From Micromonospora sp. WMMD1082 (GTDB taxonomy: Bacteria > Actinomycetota > Actinomycetes > Mycobacteriales > Micromonosporaceae), in assembly GCF_029626175.1 (NCBI RefSeq), contig NZ_JARUBM010000002.1, forward strand, positions 6,155,001 through 6,219,000: a DNA stretch of 64,000 nt, read 5' to 3'. This document shows positions 7,967-15,608 of the stretch, in pieces. The notes beneath the pieces were generated by a model. The model did not search any database and was not told the origin of the DNA. It saw nothing but the letters and a program-made list of their open reading frames with translations. Every line of letters begins with the position of its first letter. The stretch's first letter is position 1. Both the position numbers and the translations under genes were made by a program.

Positions 7967-8644
7967 GACGGCCGCGTGCTGGTGGTCGAGGACGACGCCT
8001 CCATCCGGGAGGTCACCGCCCTCGGGCTGCGCCGCGCCGGCTTCCGCGTGGCCACCGCCACCGACGGCCGGCAGGCCCTCGCCGCCTGGCGGGCCGGGCC
8101 GGTCGACCTGATCGTGCTGGACATCATGCTGCCCGGCCTGGACGGTCTACAGGTGTGCCGGGAGATCCGGCGCAGCAGCGCGGTGCCGATCCTCATGTTG
8201 ACCGCCCGCACCGACACCATCGACGTGGTGGTCGGTCTGGAATGCGGCGCCGACGACTACCTGCGCAAGCCCTTCGACCTGCCCGAACTGGTGGCCCGGG
8301 TGCGCTCGGTGCTGCGCCGCGCGGTGGCCCCGCCCGAGCCCGGCCCGCTGCGGGTCGGCGCGCTGGAGATCGACCCGGGCGCGTTCGTGGCCCGCCGCGA
8401 CGGCCACGAACTGCCGCTGACCACCACCGAGTTCCGCCTGTTGCTGGAGCTGGCCCGTCGCCCGGGGCAGGTCTTCACCCGCGAGCTGCTGCTGGACCGG
8501 GTCTGGAACCACAGCCACCTCGGCGACAGCCGGCTGGTCGACGTGGCGGTGCAGCGGCTGCGCGCCAAGATCGAACAGGACCCGGGCGACCCCCGGCTGA
8601 TCCGCACGGTACGCGGCGCCGGCTACAAGCTCGTCGCCGGCTGA
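7964..8644 (+). CDS. OmpR-family two-component response regulator
   Basis: 226 residues. The receiver has the acidic pair EDD near residue 9, the phosphoacceptor Asp at about residue 53 (LIVLDIMLPGLDG), LTAR and the conserved KPF. The C-terminal winged helix (TTTEFRLLLELARRPGQVF ... VQRLRAKIE ... VRGAGYKL) is a complete OmpR/PhoB DNA-binding domain. Thirteen bases separate it from the histidine kinase gene, giving a standard pair. The resemblance is to the AfsQ1/CseB class, but the target genes are not evident here. Confidence 0.92.
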   Translation: MDGRVLVVEDDASIREVTALGLRRAGFRVATATDGRQALAAWRAGPVDLIVLDIMLPGLDGLQVCREIRRSSAVPILMLTARTDTIDVVVGLECGADDYLRKPFDLPELVARVRSVLRRAVAPPEPGPLRVGALEIDPGAFVARRDGHELPLTTTEFRLLLELARRPGQVFTRELLLDRVWNHSHLGDSRLVDVAVQRLRAKIEQDPGDPRLIRTVRGAGYKLVAG

Positions 8645-8657
8645 GCGGGCGGCGGCG

Positions 8658-10070
8658 ATGGGCACGCAGACCGTCCGACCGGGCCGGCTGCGCCGCCGGC
8701 TCACCGTCGCGTTCGTGCTGGTCGCCGGGATCTCCGCCGGGGTTCTCGCCGGCGGGTCGTACCTGCTGCTGCGGCAGGCCCGCTATGACGCCTCGCTGCA
8801 CGCCGCCGCTGCCGACGCCCGCTACCAGTTGGTGCTGGCCGGGCAGTTCCTGCCGCTGACCGAACAGCGTCGCGCCGAGCTGCTCTCCAGCTTCGAGGGC
8901 AGCGGCCGGCACGTGGTGCTGGTCGCCGACGAAACCTGGCCCTCGCATCCGGCATACGCGCCGCCGGTGGGCGAGCGGCTGCGGGCCACCGTCGCGGCCG
9001 GACAGCTCGGCTACGAACGCGCCACCGGGCCGACCCGCCTGCTGGTGGTGGGCGGGCGGATACCCGGCTCCACCGCCGAGCTGTACGTCATCACCGCCGA
9101 GGACGACCTCGCCGATGGCCTGACGCAGCTCCGCAACGCCCTCGCCGCCGGCTGGGTCCTGGTGGTGCTGCTCGCCGCGACGGTCGGGCACACCCTCGCC
9201 CGGCGCACGCTGGAACCGGTGGGCCGGGCCAGCCGGGCCGCGCGGGCGATCACCGAAGGGCTGCTCGCCACCCGGCTGCCGGCCGGTGGCCGGGACGAGT
9301 TCGGCGTCTGGGCCGCCTCGTTCAACGAGATGGCCGAGGCGTTGGAGGCGAAGATCGCGGCCCTGCACCGGGCGCAGGACCGGGAGCGGCGGTTCACCGC
9401 CGACGTGGCACACGAGCTGCGTACCCCGGTGACCGCCCTGGTGGCCGCGGCCTCCCTGCTGCGCGATCACCTGGACCAGTTGCCCGCCGACGCCCGGCGG
9501 GCCGGCGAGCTGCTGGTCGGCGACGTGGTCCGGCTACGCCGGCTGGTGGAGGACCTGATGGAGATCTCCCGGCTGGACGCCGGGCAGGAGGCCGTCGCCG
9601 TGACCGACGTGGACGCGCCGGCCCTGCTGCACGCGATCCTGCGCGCTCGTGGCTGGCACACCCGGGTCGAGGTCGGCGGTGCCGCGGTGCGGTTCCGCAC
9701 CGACCCGCGCCGGCTGGAACGGGTACTGGGCAACCTGATCGCCAACGCGGTGCAGCACGGCGACGGCGAGATCAGCGCGCGGGTCGGCCGGGCCGGCGAC
9801 CGGGTGGTCTTCGACGTCGACGATCAGGGGCCGGGCATCCCGGCCGAGCAGCTACCGCGCCTGTTCGACCGCTTCCACAAGGTCGACCCGGCGCGCTCCG
9901 GCGGCGGCAGCGGGCTCGGCCTGGCCATCGCCCGGGAGAATGCCCGGCTGCTGGGCGGCCGGCTGACCGTGCACAGCACCCCCGGGGTCGGCACCCGCTT
10001 CCGCCTCGACCTGCCCGGTGACGGTGTTCTGGGCGACCCGCCCGATGCTGGTCCGGGCGGTGCGGGATGA
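8658..10070 (+). CDS. Sensor histidine kinase
   Basis: 470 residues: a first membrane segment at ~13-38, an extracytoplasmic sensor region of ~120 residues, a second membrane segment at ~160-178, a HAMP linker, then HisKA with FTADVAHELRTP (phosphorylated His near residue 252) and an HATPase domain with NLIANAVQHGDG (N box), DVDDQGPGIP (G1), LFDRFHKVD (F box) and GSGLGLAIARENA (G2). All catalytic boxes are intact. Its stop overlaps the ATG of the following lipoprotein gene (ATGA), so kinase, regulator and lipoprotein form one unit. Confidence 0.93.
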   Translation: MGTQTVRPGRLRRRLTVAFVLVAGISAGVLAGGSYLLLRQARYDASLHAAAADARYQLVLAGQFLPLTEQRRAELLSSFEGSGRHVVLVADETWPSHPAYAPPVGERLRATVAAGQLGYERATGPTRLLVVGGRIPGSTAELYVITAEDDLADGLTQLRNALAAGWVLVVLLAATVGHTLARRTLEPVGRASRAARAITEGLLATRLPAGGRDEFGVWAASFNEMAEALEAKIAALHRAQDRERRFTADVAHELRTPVTALVAAASLLRDHLDQLPADARRAGELLVGDVVRLRRLVEDLMEISRLDAGQEAVAVTDVDAPALLHAILRARGWHTRVEVGGAAVRFRTDPRRLERVLGNLIANAVQHGDGEISARVGRAGDRVVFDVDDQGPGIPAEQLPRLFDRFHKVDPARSGGGSGLGLAIARENARLLGGRLTVHSTPGVGTRFRLDLPGDGVLGDPPDAGPGGAG

Positions 10071-10945
10071 GCCGCCGCCCGGTCGCGGTGGCGACCCTCC
10101 TGCTGCTCCTGGCCAGCGGATGCGCGCCGTCGCGGTCCGGATCGCTCGGCCCGGCGCCCACCGCGGCCGCACCGACCACGGCCGGTCCCACCAGCGGCGG
10201 CGCGCCGACCACCAGCGCACCGCCGCCCGCCGGCACCACCGCACCGGCCCCGCCGACCACCGGCGCCGCCGGCACCAGCCGGCCCGCCACCCTCACCCTG
10301 GAGCTGTGGTACGTCCGCGACGGGCGACTCGCCCCGACCCGGCGCACCCGGCCGGCCACCGTGGCCACCTCCCGGCTCGCCCTGAGCGAACTGGCCGCCG
10401 GGCCGACCCCGGTGGAGACGGCGGCCGGCCTCGTCACCCTGCTGCCCGATGGTGCTGAGGTGAGCCGGATCGACGCCCGGGTCGCCACCGTCCGCCTGGC
10501 CGCCGCACCCGATCCGGTCACCGGCCGGTTGCGCGAGGCCCAGGTGGTCTACACGCTCACCCAGTTCGCCACCGTCCGGCAGGTCGCCTTCGGCACCACC
10601 GCGCCGGCCGGCCGCGCCGACTACGCCGACCTGCTGCCGCCGATCGTGGTCACCGGGCCGGTCATCGGCGACCGGGTCACCAGCCCGGTCACCGTCACCG
10701 GCACCGCCGACGTGTTCGAGGCGACCGTCACCGTCCGGGTGCTCGACACCGCCGGCCGCCAGCTAGCCACCGCGTTCACCACCGCCACCTGCGGCACCGG
10801 CTGTCGGGGCGCCTACCGGGTCGCCGTCGGGTACCGGCTGGCCCGCACCCAGATTGGCACCATCGAGGTGTACGAGGTGTCGGCCGCCGACGGTTCCCGC
10901 ACCAAGCTGGTCGCCGTACCGGTGACTCTCGCCGCCACCAGATGA
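10067..10945 (+). CDS. GerMN/Gmad2-domain lipoprotein linked to a two-component system
   Basis: 292 residues with a signal peptide ending in a lipobox (LLLASGC), so the protein is probably lipid-anchored outside the membrane. A Pro/Thr/Ala linker (~25-75) leads to a GerMN-like domain (~78-190; RRTRPATVATSRLALSEL, LVTLLPDGAEV, QVVYTLTQF) and a C-terminal Gmad2-type immunoglobulin-like domain (PIVVTGPVIGDRVTSPVTV ...). GerMN is also found in LpqB, the lipoprotein that modulates the MtrAB system, so a role in tuning the adjacent kinase is likely but inferred. Confidence 0.82.
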   Translation: MSRRPVAVATLLLLLASGCAPSRSGSLGPAPTAAAPTTAGPTSGGAPTTSAPPPAGTTAPAPPTTGAAGTSRPATLTLELWYVRDGRLAPTRRTRPATVATSRLALSELAAGPTPVETAAGLVTLLPDGAEVSRIDARVATVRLAAAPDPVTGRLREAQVVYTLTQFATVRQVAFGTTAPAGRADYADLLPPIVVTGPVIGDRVTSPVTVTGTADVFEATVTVRVLDTAGRQLATAFTTATCGTGCRGAYRVAVGYRLARTQIGTIEVYEVSAADGSRTKLVAVPVTLAATR

Positions 10946-10983
10946 CCGAGGCTGGTCGACTCGACGCCGCTCCTGCCGCGCCG

Positions 10984-11703
10984 TCAGAGCAACAGCCCAC
11001 CGGTGGCCCGGATGTTCTGCCCCGTGATCCACCCCGAGTCGGGCCCGGCGAGGAACGCCACCACGCCGGCGATGTCCTCGGGCTGCCCGAGCCGCCCCAG
11101 CGCGGTGAACTGGATGCTCTGCGCCAGCGCCTCGGGCGGGTTGCCGGCCCGCAGCAGATCCGTGTCGGTCGCACCGGGCGAGACGGTGTTGACCGTGATC
11201 CCCCGCCCGCCCAGCTCCCGCGCGGCGACCGCAGTGACCTGCTCCAGCGCCGCCTTGCTCGCGCAGTAGAGAACGGCACCCGGCGCCGGCACCACCGTGT
11301 TGAGAGTGGAGATGTTGATGATCCGGCCGTGGTCGGGCATCAGCTCGGCGGCCCGCCGGATGGCCAGCGCCGGGTACGTGACGTTGACGGTCATCACGCG
11401 GTCGAACGCCTCGCCGGTCAGCTCCGCGATCGACAGCAGCGGGTTGATCGCCGCATTGTTGACCAGGATGTCCAACCCGTCGGGCACCGCGCCGAAGAGC
11501 GTGTCGAGGCTGCTCAGGTCGGCCTGGTCGGCGCGTACCGCGACCACCCGGTCGAGTTCGCCGGCCAGTTCCTCGGCAGCCGCCGTGTTCGCCCGGTAGC
11601 TGAACACCACCCGGGCTCCGTCGCGGGCCAGGCGCCGCACGATCGCCCGCCCGATGCCCCGGGAACCTCCGGTGACCACCGCCGTCTTTCCGCGCAACGT
11701 CAT
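10984..11703 (-). CDS. Short-chain dehydrogenase/reductase
   Basis: 239 residues, the standard classical SDR length. The cofactor motif is VVTGGSRGIGRAI, then NNAA, the catalytic Ser region (IINISTLNT) and YCASK active site; a PGATDTD segment follows. The R in SRGIG and the following FSYR favour NADPH. It ends GWITGQNIRATGG, resembling FabG-like reductases. The ATG at 11703 follows the AraC regulator's stop by 11 bases, so the two are co-transcribed and the regulator may control it. Substrate unknown. Confidence 0.87.
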   Translation of the reverse strand: MTLRGKTAVVTGGSRGIGRAIVRRLARDGARVVFSYRANTAAAEELAGELDRVVAVRADQADLSSLDTLFGAVPDGLDILVNNAAINPLLSIAELTGEAFDRVMTVNVTYPALAIRRAAELMPDHGRIINISTLNTVVPAPGAVLYCASKAALEQVTAVAARELGGRGITVNTVSPGATDTDLLRAGNPPEALAQSIQFTALGRLGQPEDIAGVVAFLAGPDSGWITGQNIRATGGLLL

Positions 11704-11714
11704 GACCGGCAACG

Positions 11715-12518
11715 CTAGGTGGCCGACCGGCGCAGGTCTTGCAGAAATGCGAACAGCCGGGTGGGCGTGACCCCGGCCATGGCCCGGACCTCGCGGGTGA
11801 AGTGCGGCTGGTCGGCGTACCCGCAGTCGACCGCTCGAGAGAGGACGGTGCCGGGGCGGCCAAGGCGGTGTACCGCGTACTGGAAGCGGGCGACGCGCGC
11901 CACGGTCTTGGGCGACAGGCCGACGTGCCGCCGGAAACCCTGTTCCAGGCCGCGCCGGCTGATGCCCAGCTCCGTCGCCACCTCCCCCACCGTCCGCCCC
12001 GGCCGGTGCAGCCGCCACCAGGCTCGGCTCACCGCGTTGTCCGGCGCCCGTTCGGCGGGCAACCATGCCGCCAGCAGTTCGTCGAGCAGCGCGAACCGCG
12101 CTGGCCAGTCCGGCGCCGCGCCCAACCGGTCCGTCAGCTCGATCGCCCGACGCCCGAGCAGCGCCGCCGGGTCCACGGTCGCACCGGCCAGCTCCGGGCC
12201 GGGTACGCGCAGGAGGGCGGACGCACCGGCCGGGGTCAGCCCGATCGCCACGCCGTGCCGCCACTCGGCCAGCTCGTGTATCCCGTGGACACTGCGCGGC
12301 CCGGTCACCCAGCTGCCCCGGCCCGTGAAGTCCACGATCACCGTGGTGACGCTGATCGGCAGCATCCGGCGCCGCAGCCGCCCGTCGAGCACCGCCTGGA
12401 AACCCGCATACCCGATGACGTACGGCCACGCCGCGCCACGTGTCAGCCGGCTCGGTGTCGCGACGCAGCCGGAGCACATCACGGCACCCGCCGACGCACA
12501 ACCATGCACTACAGCCAT
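11715..12518 (-). CDS. AraC-family transcriptional regulator
   Basis: 267 residues with two C-terminal helix-turn-helix motifs (VGEVATELGISRRGLEQGFRR and SRAVDCGYADQPHFTREVR, then AGVTPTRL), diagnostic of the AraC/XylS family. The N-terminal ~150 residues form a ligand or dimer domain without a recognisable motif. It lies directly upstream of the SDR gene in the same direction. The exact start is uncertain; in-frame alternatives exist within the first ~15 residues. Confidence 0.82.
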   Translation of the reverse strand: MAVVHGCASAGAVMCSGCVATPSRLTRGAAWPYVIGYAGFQAVLDGRLRRRMLPISVTTVIVDFTGRGSWVTGPRSVHGIHELAEWRHGVAIGLTPAGASALLRVPGPELAGATVDPAALLGRRAIELTDRLGAAPDWPARFALLDELLAAWLPAERAPDNAVSRAWWRLHRPGRTVGEVATELGISRRGLEQGFRRHVGLSPKTVARVARFQYAVHRLGRPGTVLSRAVDCGYADQPHFTREVRAMAGVTPTRLFAFLQDLRRSAT

Positions 12519-12530
12519 CGCGCAGAACTC

Positions 12531-12956
12531 TCAATCGCTGCCACGCACCATCAGCTCGATCCTGACGCCATAGTCCTCACGCAACTCCTCAACCAAACGG
12601 CGCCCCGCGTAACGAACTACTCCACGATTCCACCATTGACTCAACGGAAATTTCGGGAACACGTCTGGGGCAATAATCTCCCGAAACCTAACATCAGACT
12701 CCAAGACGACCTCGCGGAGCTGTGCCATCTGAGGGAATCGCGATAGCTCTTGAGCTTGCATCGCATTTTCAAGATCACTACGCGCCGTCAAGTCATTGAA
12801 GTAGTCCTCAACGTCACCCGGGAACCCAGCCACGCAGCGCGAGACTAGGTTCGACCACTGCGAGATCAACTCTACGGGTTCATAGTTTCGCCAACGCCCT
12901 CCACGTCGCATGAGCTGGGAGAACGCCGCCACGAAATCAGGGTCTTGAAGACTCAT
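12531..12956 (-). CDS. Candidate immunity protein for the orphan RHS-type toxin tip
   Basis: 141 residues, acidic and soluble, with no signal peptide and no recognised family. It follows the orphan toxin tip immediately (start overlaps the tip's stop by four bases), the usual place for the immunity gene of a polymorphic toxin. Base composition is lower in GC than the flanking housekeeping genes, like the tip itself. Function is inferred from position only. Confidence 0.5.
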   Translation of the reverse strand: MSLQDPDFVAAFSQLMRRGGRWRNYEPVELISQWSNLVSRCVAGFPGDVEDYFNDLTARSDLENAMQAQELSRFPQMAQLREVVLESDVRFREIIAPDVFPKFPLSQWWNRGVVRYAGRRLVEELREDYGVRIELMVRGSD

Positions 12957-13330
12957 CGGTTAGCCTGCTCTTCAAAGTACTTCAACGGATTATCGGGCCT
13001 AAAGTAGCTCGTGATCCTGTCGCCGACACGCATTCCGATCTTGCCTGTTGCGTCCATCCGAATAACTGTGGTCACACCATCCAGGTTCCGCACGGTTTCC
13101 CTAGCGCCAACCGGGCAGGTGCTGGCGCACATAAGTGCCCTCGCATCGTCCACATACTGCTCAAACCCGCCGTCATAGTCGTACTCCGGCATGTCGGCCT
13201 TGCGCGTGGCATTTCCTGCATCATCGAGGCCCAGTACATGCTTGTCGTACTTCATGTCGGCCGCGCCCGGACCGAAATCGCAGTTGTGTACGAGGACCAA
13301 TGTGTTGCCGGCGATCACATAGTACGTGTG
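12953..13330 (-). pseudogene. Orphan polymorphic-toxin tip, beginning inside a Hint domain
   Basis: The first residues (HTYYVIAGNTLVLVHNC) are the end of a Hint/intein-like autoprocessing domain. The same DNA, 15 identical bases at 13316-13330, occurs in the large RHS gene at 15945-15959. An in-frame stop lies four codons upstream of this homology, so the rest of the RHS protein is absent and this is a displaced cassette. About 105 residues follow the Hint end, with KYDKHVLG near the start and VGDRITSYFRPD near the end; the family is not identified, although short tips of this kind are often nucleases. A translation start inside the fragment (GTG/ATC region near 13318) cannot be excluded. Confidence 0.65.
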
Positions 13331-13529
13331 AGATTTTCAGCTTGTCACGCAGTGTGACCTATGTTTTCATGGCGTTTCACCTGGCCTTTCATGGGTGGCG
13401 CCTACTCGCCGCATCGAAATCTATCGGTGTTGACGGCGACGATGACGGCAACCTGGAGAGACCGCCACCGGCGACCCAGGTCCGTCCGGTCCTCCCAGGT
13501 CGATGCATCGAGCTCGCGCCAACGCCCTG

Positions 13530-13547
13530 GTATAGCGGATGCTATAC
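13530..13547 (+). promoter_or_regulatory. Operator/-10 region of the HigBA-type module
   Basis: A perfect inverted repeat GTATAGC-GGAT-GCTATAC overlaps a TATACT -10 hexamer at 13543-13548. The distance from this hexamer to the GTG at 13555 fits a leaderless transcript. An operator overlapping the promoter is typical of autoregulated toxin-antitoxin modules, with the downstream XRE antitoxin as the likely repressor. Confidence 0.55.
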
Positions 13548-13605
13548 TCCGCTGGTGGCTGCTGACGAGTAGGAGATCTACCTCGTCAACGAGGTACAGG
13601 AGTGG

Positions 13606-13920
13606 ATGGACGGCCTCGATCCACTCATCCACGCCCGCGTCGTGCAAGCCATCGATTTGCTCGCTGAAGCTGGCCCCGGGCTCGGCCGGCCGCTGGTCGA
13701 CACGATCCACGGCTCGTCGATCGCCAACCTCAAAGAGCTGCGCCCCGGCACCGTACGCATCCTGTTCGCTTTCGACCCATGGCGCTCCAGCATCCTGCTT
13801 GTCGCCGGAGACAAGGCCGGACGCTGGCAGCAGTGGTACACCGAAGCGATACCCCTGGCCGAGCAACGCTACGAGATCTACCTGAAGGAACGCGCCGAGG
13901 AGGAGGGTCGACAGCCATGA
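13606..13920 (+). CDS. RelE/HigB (Gp49-like) toxin homologue, possibly N-terminally truncated
   Basis: 104 residues with the Gp49/HigB pattern: LGRPLVDTIHGSSIANLKELRPG, then VRILFAFDPWRSSILLVAGDK and a C-terminal helix with RYEIYLKE. Such toxins cleave mRNA at the ribosome. The first beta strand (EIYLVNEVQEWMDGLD) is encoded upstream, but there TAG at 13570-13572 interrupts the frame five codons after a GTG at 13555 that sits at leaderless distance from a -10 element. Tryptophan is a common residue at that place in relatives, so TGG to TAG is the simplest explanation. The annotated ATG is only an internal start. The stop overlaps the antitoxin ATG (ATGA). Confidence 0.68.
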   Translation: MDGLDPLIHARVVQAIDLLAEAGPGLGRPLVDTIHGSSIANLKELRPGTVRILFAFDPWRSSILLVAGDKAGRWQQWYTEAIPLAEQRYEIYLKERAEEEGRQP

Positions 13921-14234
13921 GCAGCTACGCACGCTGGCGCGACATCCGCGCCGCCCACGTCGAGCGCACCGGCGGCGAACAGGCCGTCGAAGACGGCAAG
14001 CAGGAACTTCTCGCCACCGTGGTCGGACACCGTCTCGCCGAGGTACGCCGCGCGCGGGGTCTGACGCAGCAGCAGGTGGCCGACCGCATGGGCGTCACGA
14101 AGGGCCGCGTGTCCCAGATCGAACAGGGCAAGATCTCCGGCCAAGACGTCGTCGCCCGCTACGCCGACGCCCTCGGCGGACGTCTGCATCAAGCCATCTA
14201 CTTCGACGACGGCGACATCGCCGCCATCGCATAG
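13917..14234 (+). CDS. XRE-family antitoxin (HigA-like)
   Basis: 105 residues with one Cro/C1-type helix-turn-helix (EVRRARGLTQQQVADRMGVTKGRVSQIEQG) in the second half and an alpha-helical N-terminus (GEQAVEDGKQELLATVVGHRLAE). Toxin-first order and a four-base overlap match HigBA-type modules. It should neutralise the upstream toxin and repress the operon through the palindrome at 13530-13547. The TAG stop at 14232 is followed in the same frame by a GntR-like winged helix. Confidence 0.8.
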   Translation: MSSYARWRDIRAAHVERTGGEQAVEDGKQELLATVVGHRLAEVRRARGLTQQQVADRMGVTKGRVSQIEQGKISGQDVVARYADALGGRLHQAIYFDDGDIAAIA

Positions 14235-14720
14235 CTCAACCAGCACCGGCGAATGGCCGACACCTACGGCGTCGCCTCCATGACCGCCCAACGCGCCCTA
14301 CGCGAGCTGCAACACCGCGGCCTCACCTACGCCGTCGTCGGCAAAGGCACCTTCGTCCACCCCCAGGCCCCCGAACGCATCGGCACCGACGCCGCCGGCC
14401 TGCCCGTCGCGGCCACGACCCAGACGCCGATCATCAGCGACAACCCGGCACTCAACCGGCGCCTCGCCCTCTGCCTACTCGAACGCGACCGCATCAGCGG
14501 CAAGATCGTCGACGCGTTCACGCGCAAGGACACCGCCGCAGCCTGGCAAGCCACCGAAGAACTCGCCACCCTCCAACAAGCACACACCGACCTCGCCGAC
14601 GACCTCGCCGCGTACGAGGCCAACCTCGGACGAGCCGCCTGCAGCGGAGCGCCCGAGCCCGCCGAGCCACCGGCACCGGCACCGGCACCGAAGAAGGCAC
14701 GCCGCAACTCGAAGGCATAG
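14235..14720 (+). pseudogene. GntR-family winged-helix fragment lacking its N-terminus
   Basis: In-frame sequence runs from just after the antitoxin stop: MADTYGVASMTAQRALREL and GLTYAVVGKGTFVHP are the recognition helix and wing of a GntR regulator. The first ~30 residues of such a domain (including the usual LPSxRELA) are missing. The rest is an Ala-rich helical tail of ~100 residues with a heptad-like pattern and a Pro/Ala and Lys/Arg-rich end. An ATG at 14253 could start a short protein, but the DNA-binding domain would be incomplete. Probably a remnant joined to the toxin-antitoxin module by recombination. Confidence 0.6.
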
Positions 14721-15206
14721 CCCAGCAGCCCGCCATCGACGGAGCCACTGGGCTAAGAATTGCTTCACCAGATCAAGAACGGCCCGGCTGACGCCGGGCC
14801 ACGCGCACGCGCTACAGCCGTTCCGGCCCGCGCGCACGCGCCCACACAACCGACCGCCCGAACCCGCCGGACGTAACGAGCCTTCAAGCGCGGCAAGGAA
14901 GCCGATCGGCGCACCGGGCCGTGACGATCCCTTCACCAAGCAAGCACCGCCGTGGCTTCCGGGGATCGACGCCACGCCGCGATGCGCCGCGCCAACGAGC
15001 AGCCGCAACCTCGGATCCAGGTCGGAGAGATCTGTAATCGATTAATTCGCATATGCTCCAGGCGTCTGACATCAGCCATGACAGCAACCGGGGCGCACAG
15101 CCGCGCCCACCAGCGCACACCAGAATGTTACCAATACTCTTGGTAGTAGAACCACTCCGCCACCCACCATCAATCCAGCGTTGCGGCAATGCCGTCTCGG
15201 CCGAGG
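14721..15206. other. 486-base region without a recognisable gene
   Basis: No open frame here shows a recognisable domain or a convincing start on either strand. The right half (15030-15170) is noticeably richer in A+T. It may hold promoters or debris of earlier toxin/immunity cassettes, but I could not identify any. Confidence 0.4.
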
Positions 15207-15515
15207 TTAGTCACCTATGAAGACGAGATAGCGGTGAGGCTTTGCGTCCACCAGTTCGGTCAGAGCCAGCAATTCTTGGGCAGCATCGGCCGCACCCTCT
15301 GGAGCGGAGTCAGCGAGCATCCGCAGTTCGGGAACAACAAGGCTCATTTGCATACGATTAAAGCGAGTATCGTCGTAAGGATCGACGTTTCCTAGCATGG
15401 GCAGCTTCAATGACTGAGCAAACTCCACTAGCCGGTTAAGGTCCGGGTGAATGCAACGAGCAAGGTTCATGTCCGGAAGGGTCCATACCCTGACACTCAA
15501 GGGCATCCGGTCCAC
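15207..15515 (-). CDS. Candidate immunity protein for the RHS toxin
   Basis: 102 residues, small, acidic and soluble, with no recognised family. It lies 93 bases downstream of the RHS gene on the same strand, in the standard immunity-gene position, and shares the lower GC content of the RHS toxin tip. The sequence includes a helical ELLALTELVDAK segment and ends HRYLVFIGD. Function is inferred from position. Confidence 0.5.
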   Translation of the reverse strand: MDRMPLSVRVWTLPDMNLARCIHPDLNRLVEFAQSLKLPMLGNVDPYDDTRFNRMQMSLVVPELRMLADSAPEGAADAAQELLALTELVDAKPHRYLVFIGD

Positions 15516-15608
15516 TCCTTTCAGTATGACCAGGTTGGAGGCGCCAGACTTAGTCCGATGCCTCCAACCTGGTCGCAGCAGCGATCTATCTTCGGGCTGG
15601 GCGCCAGA

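Noticed and set aside
14884..15189. Minus-strand 101-codon frame in the toxin island
   Set aside because: Composition unlike a protein, no ribosome site and no relation to neighbours.
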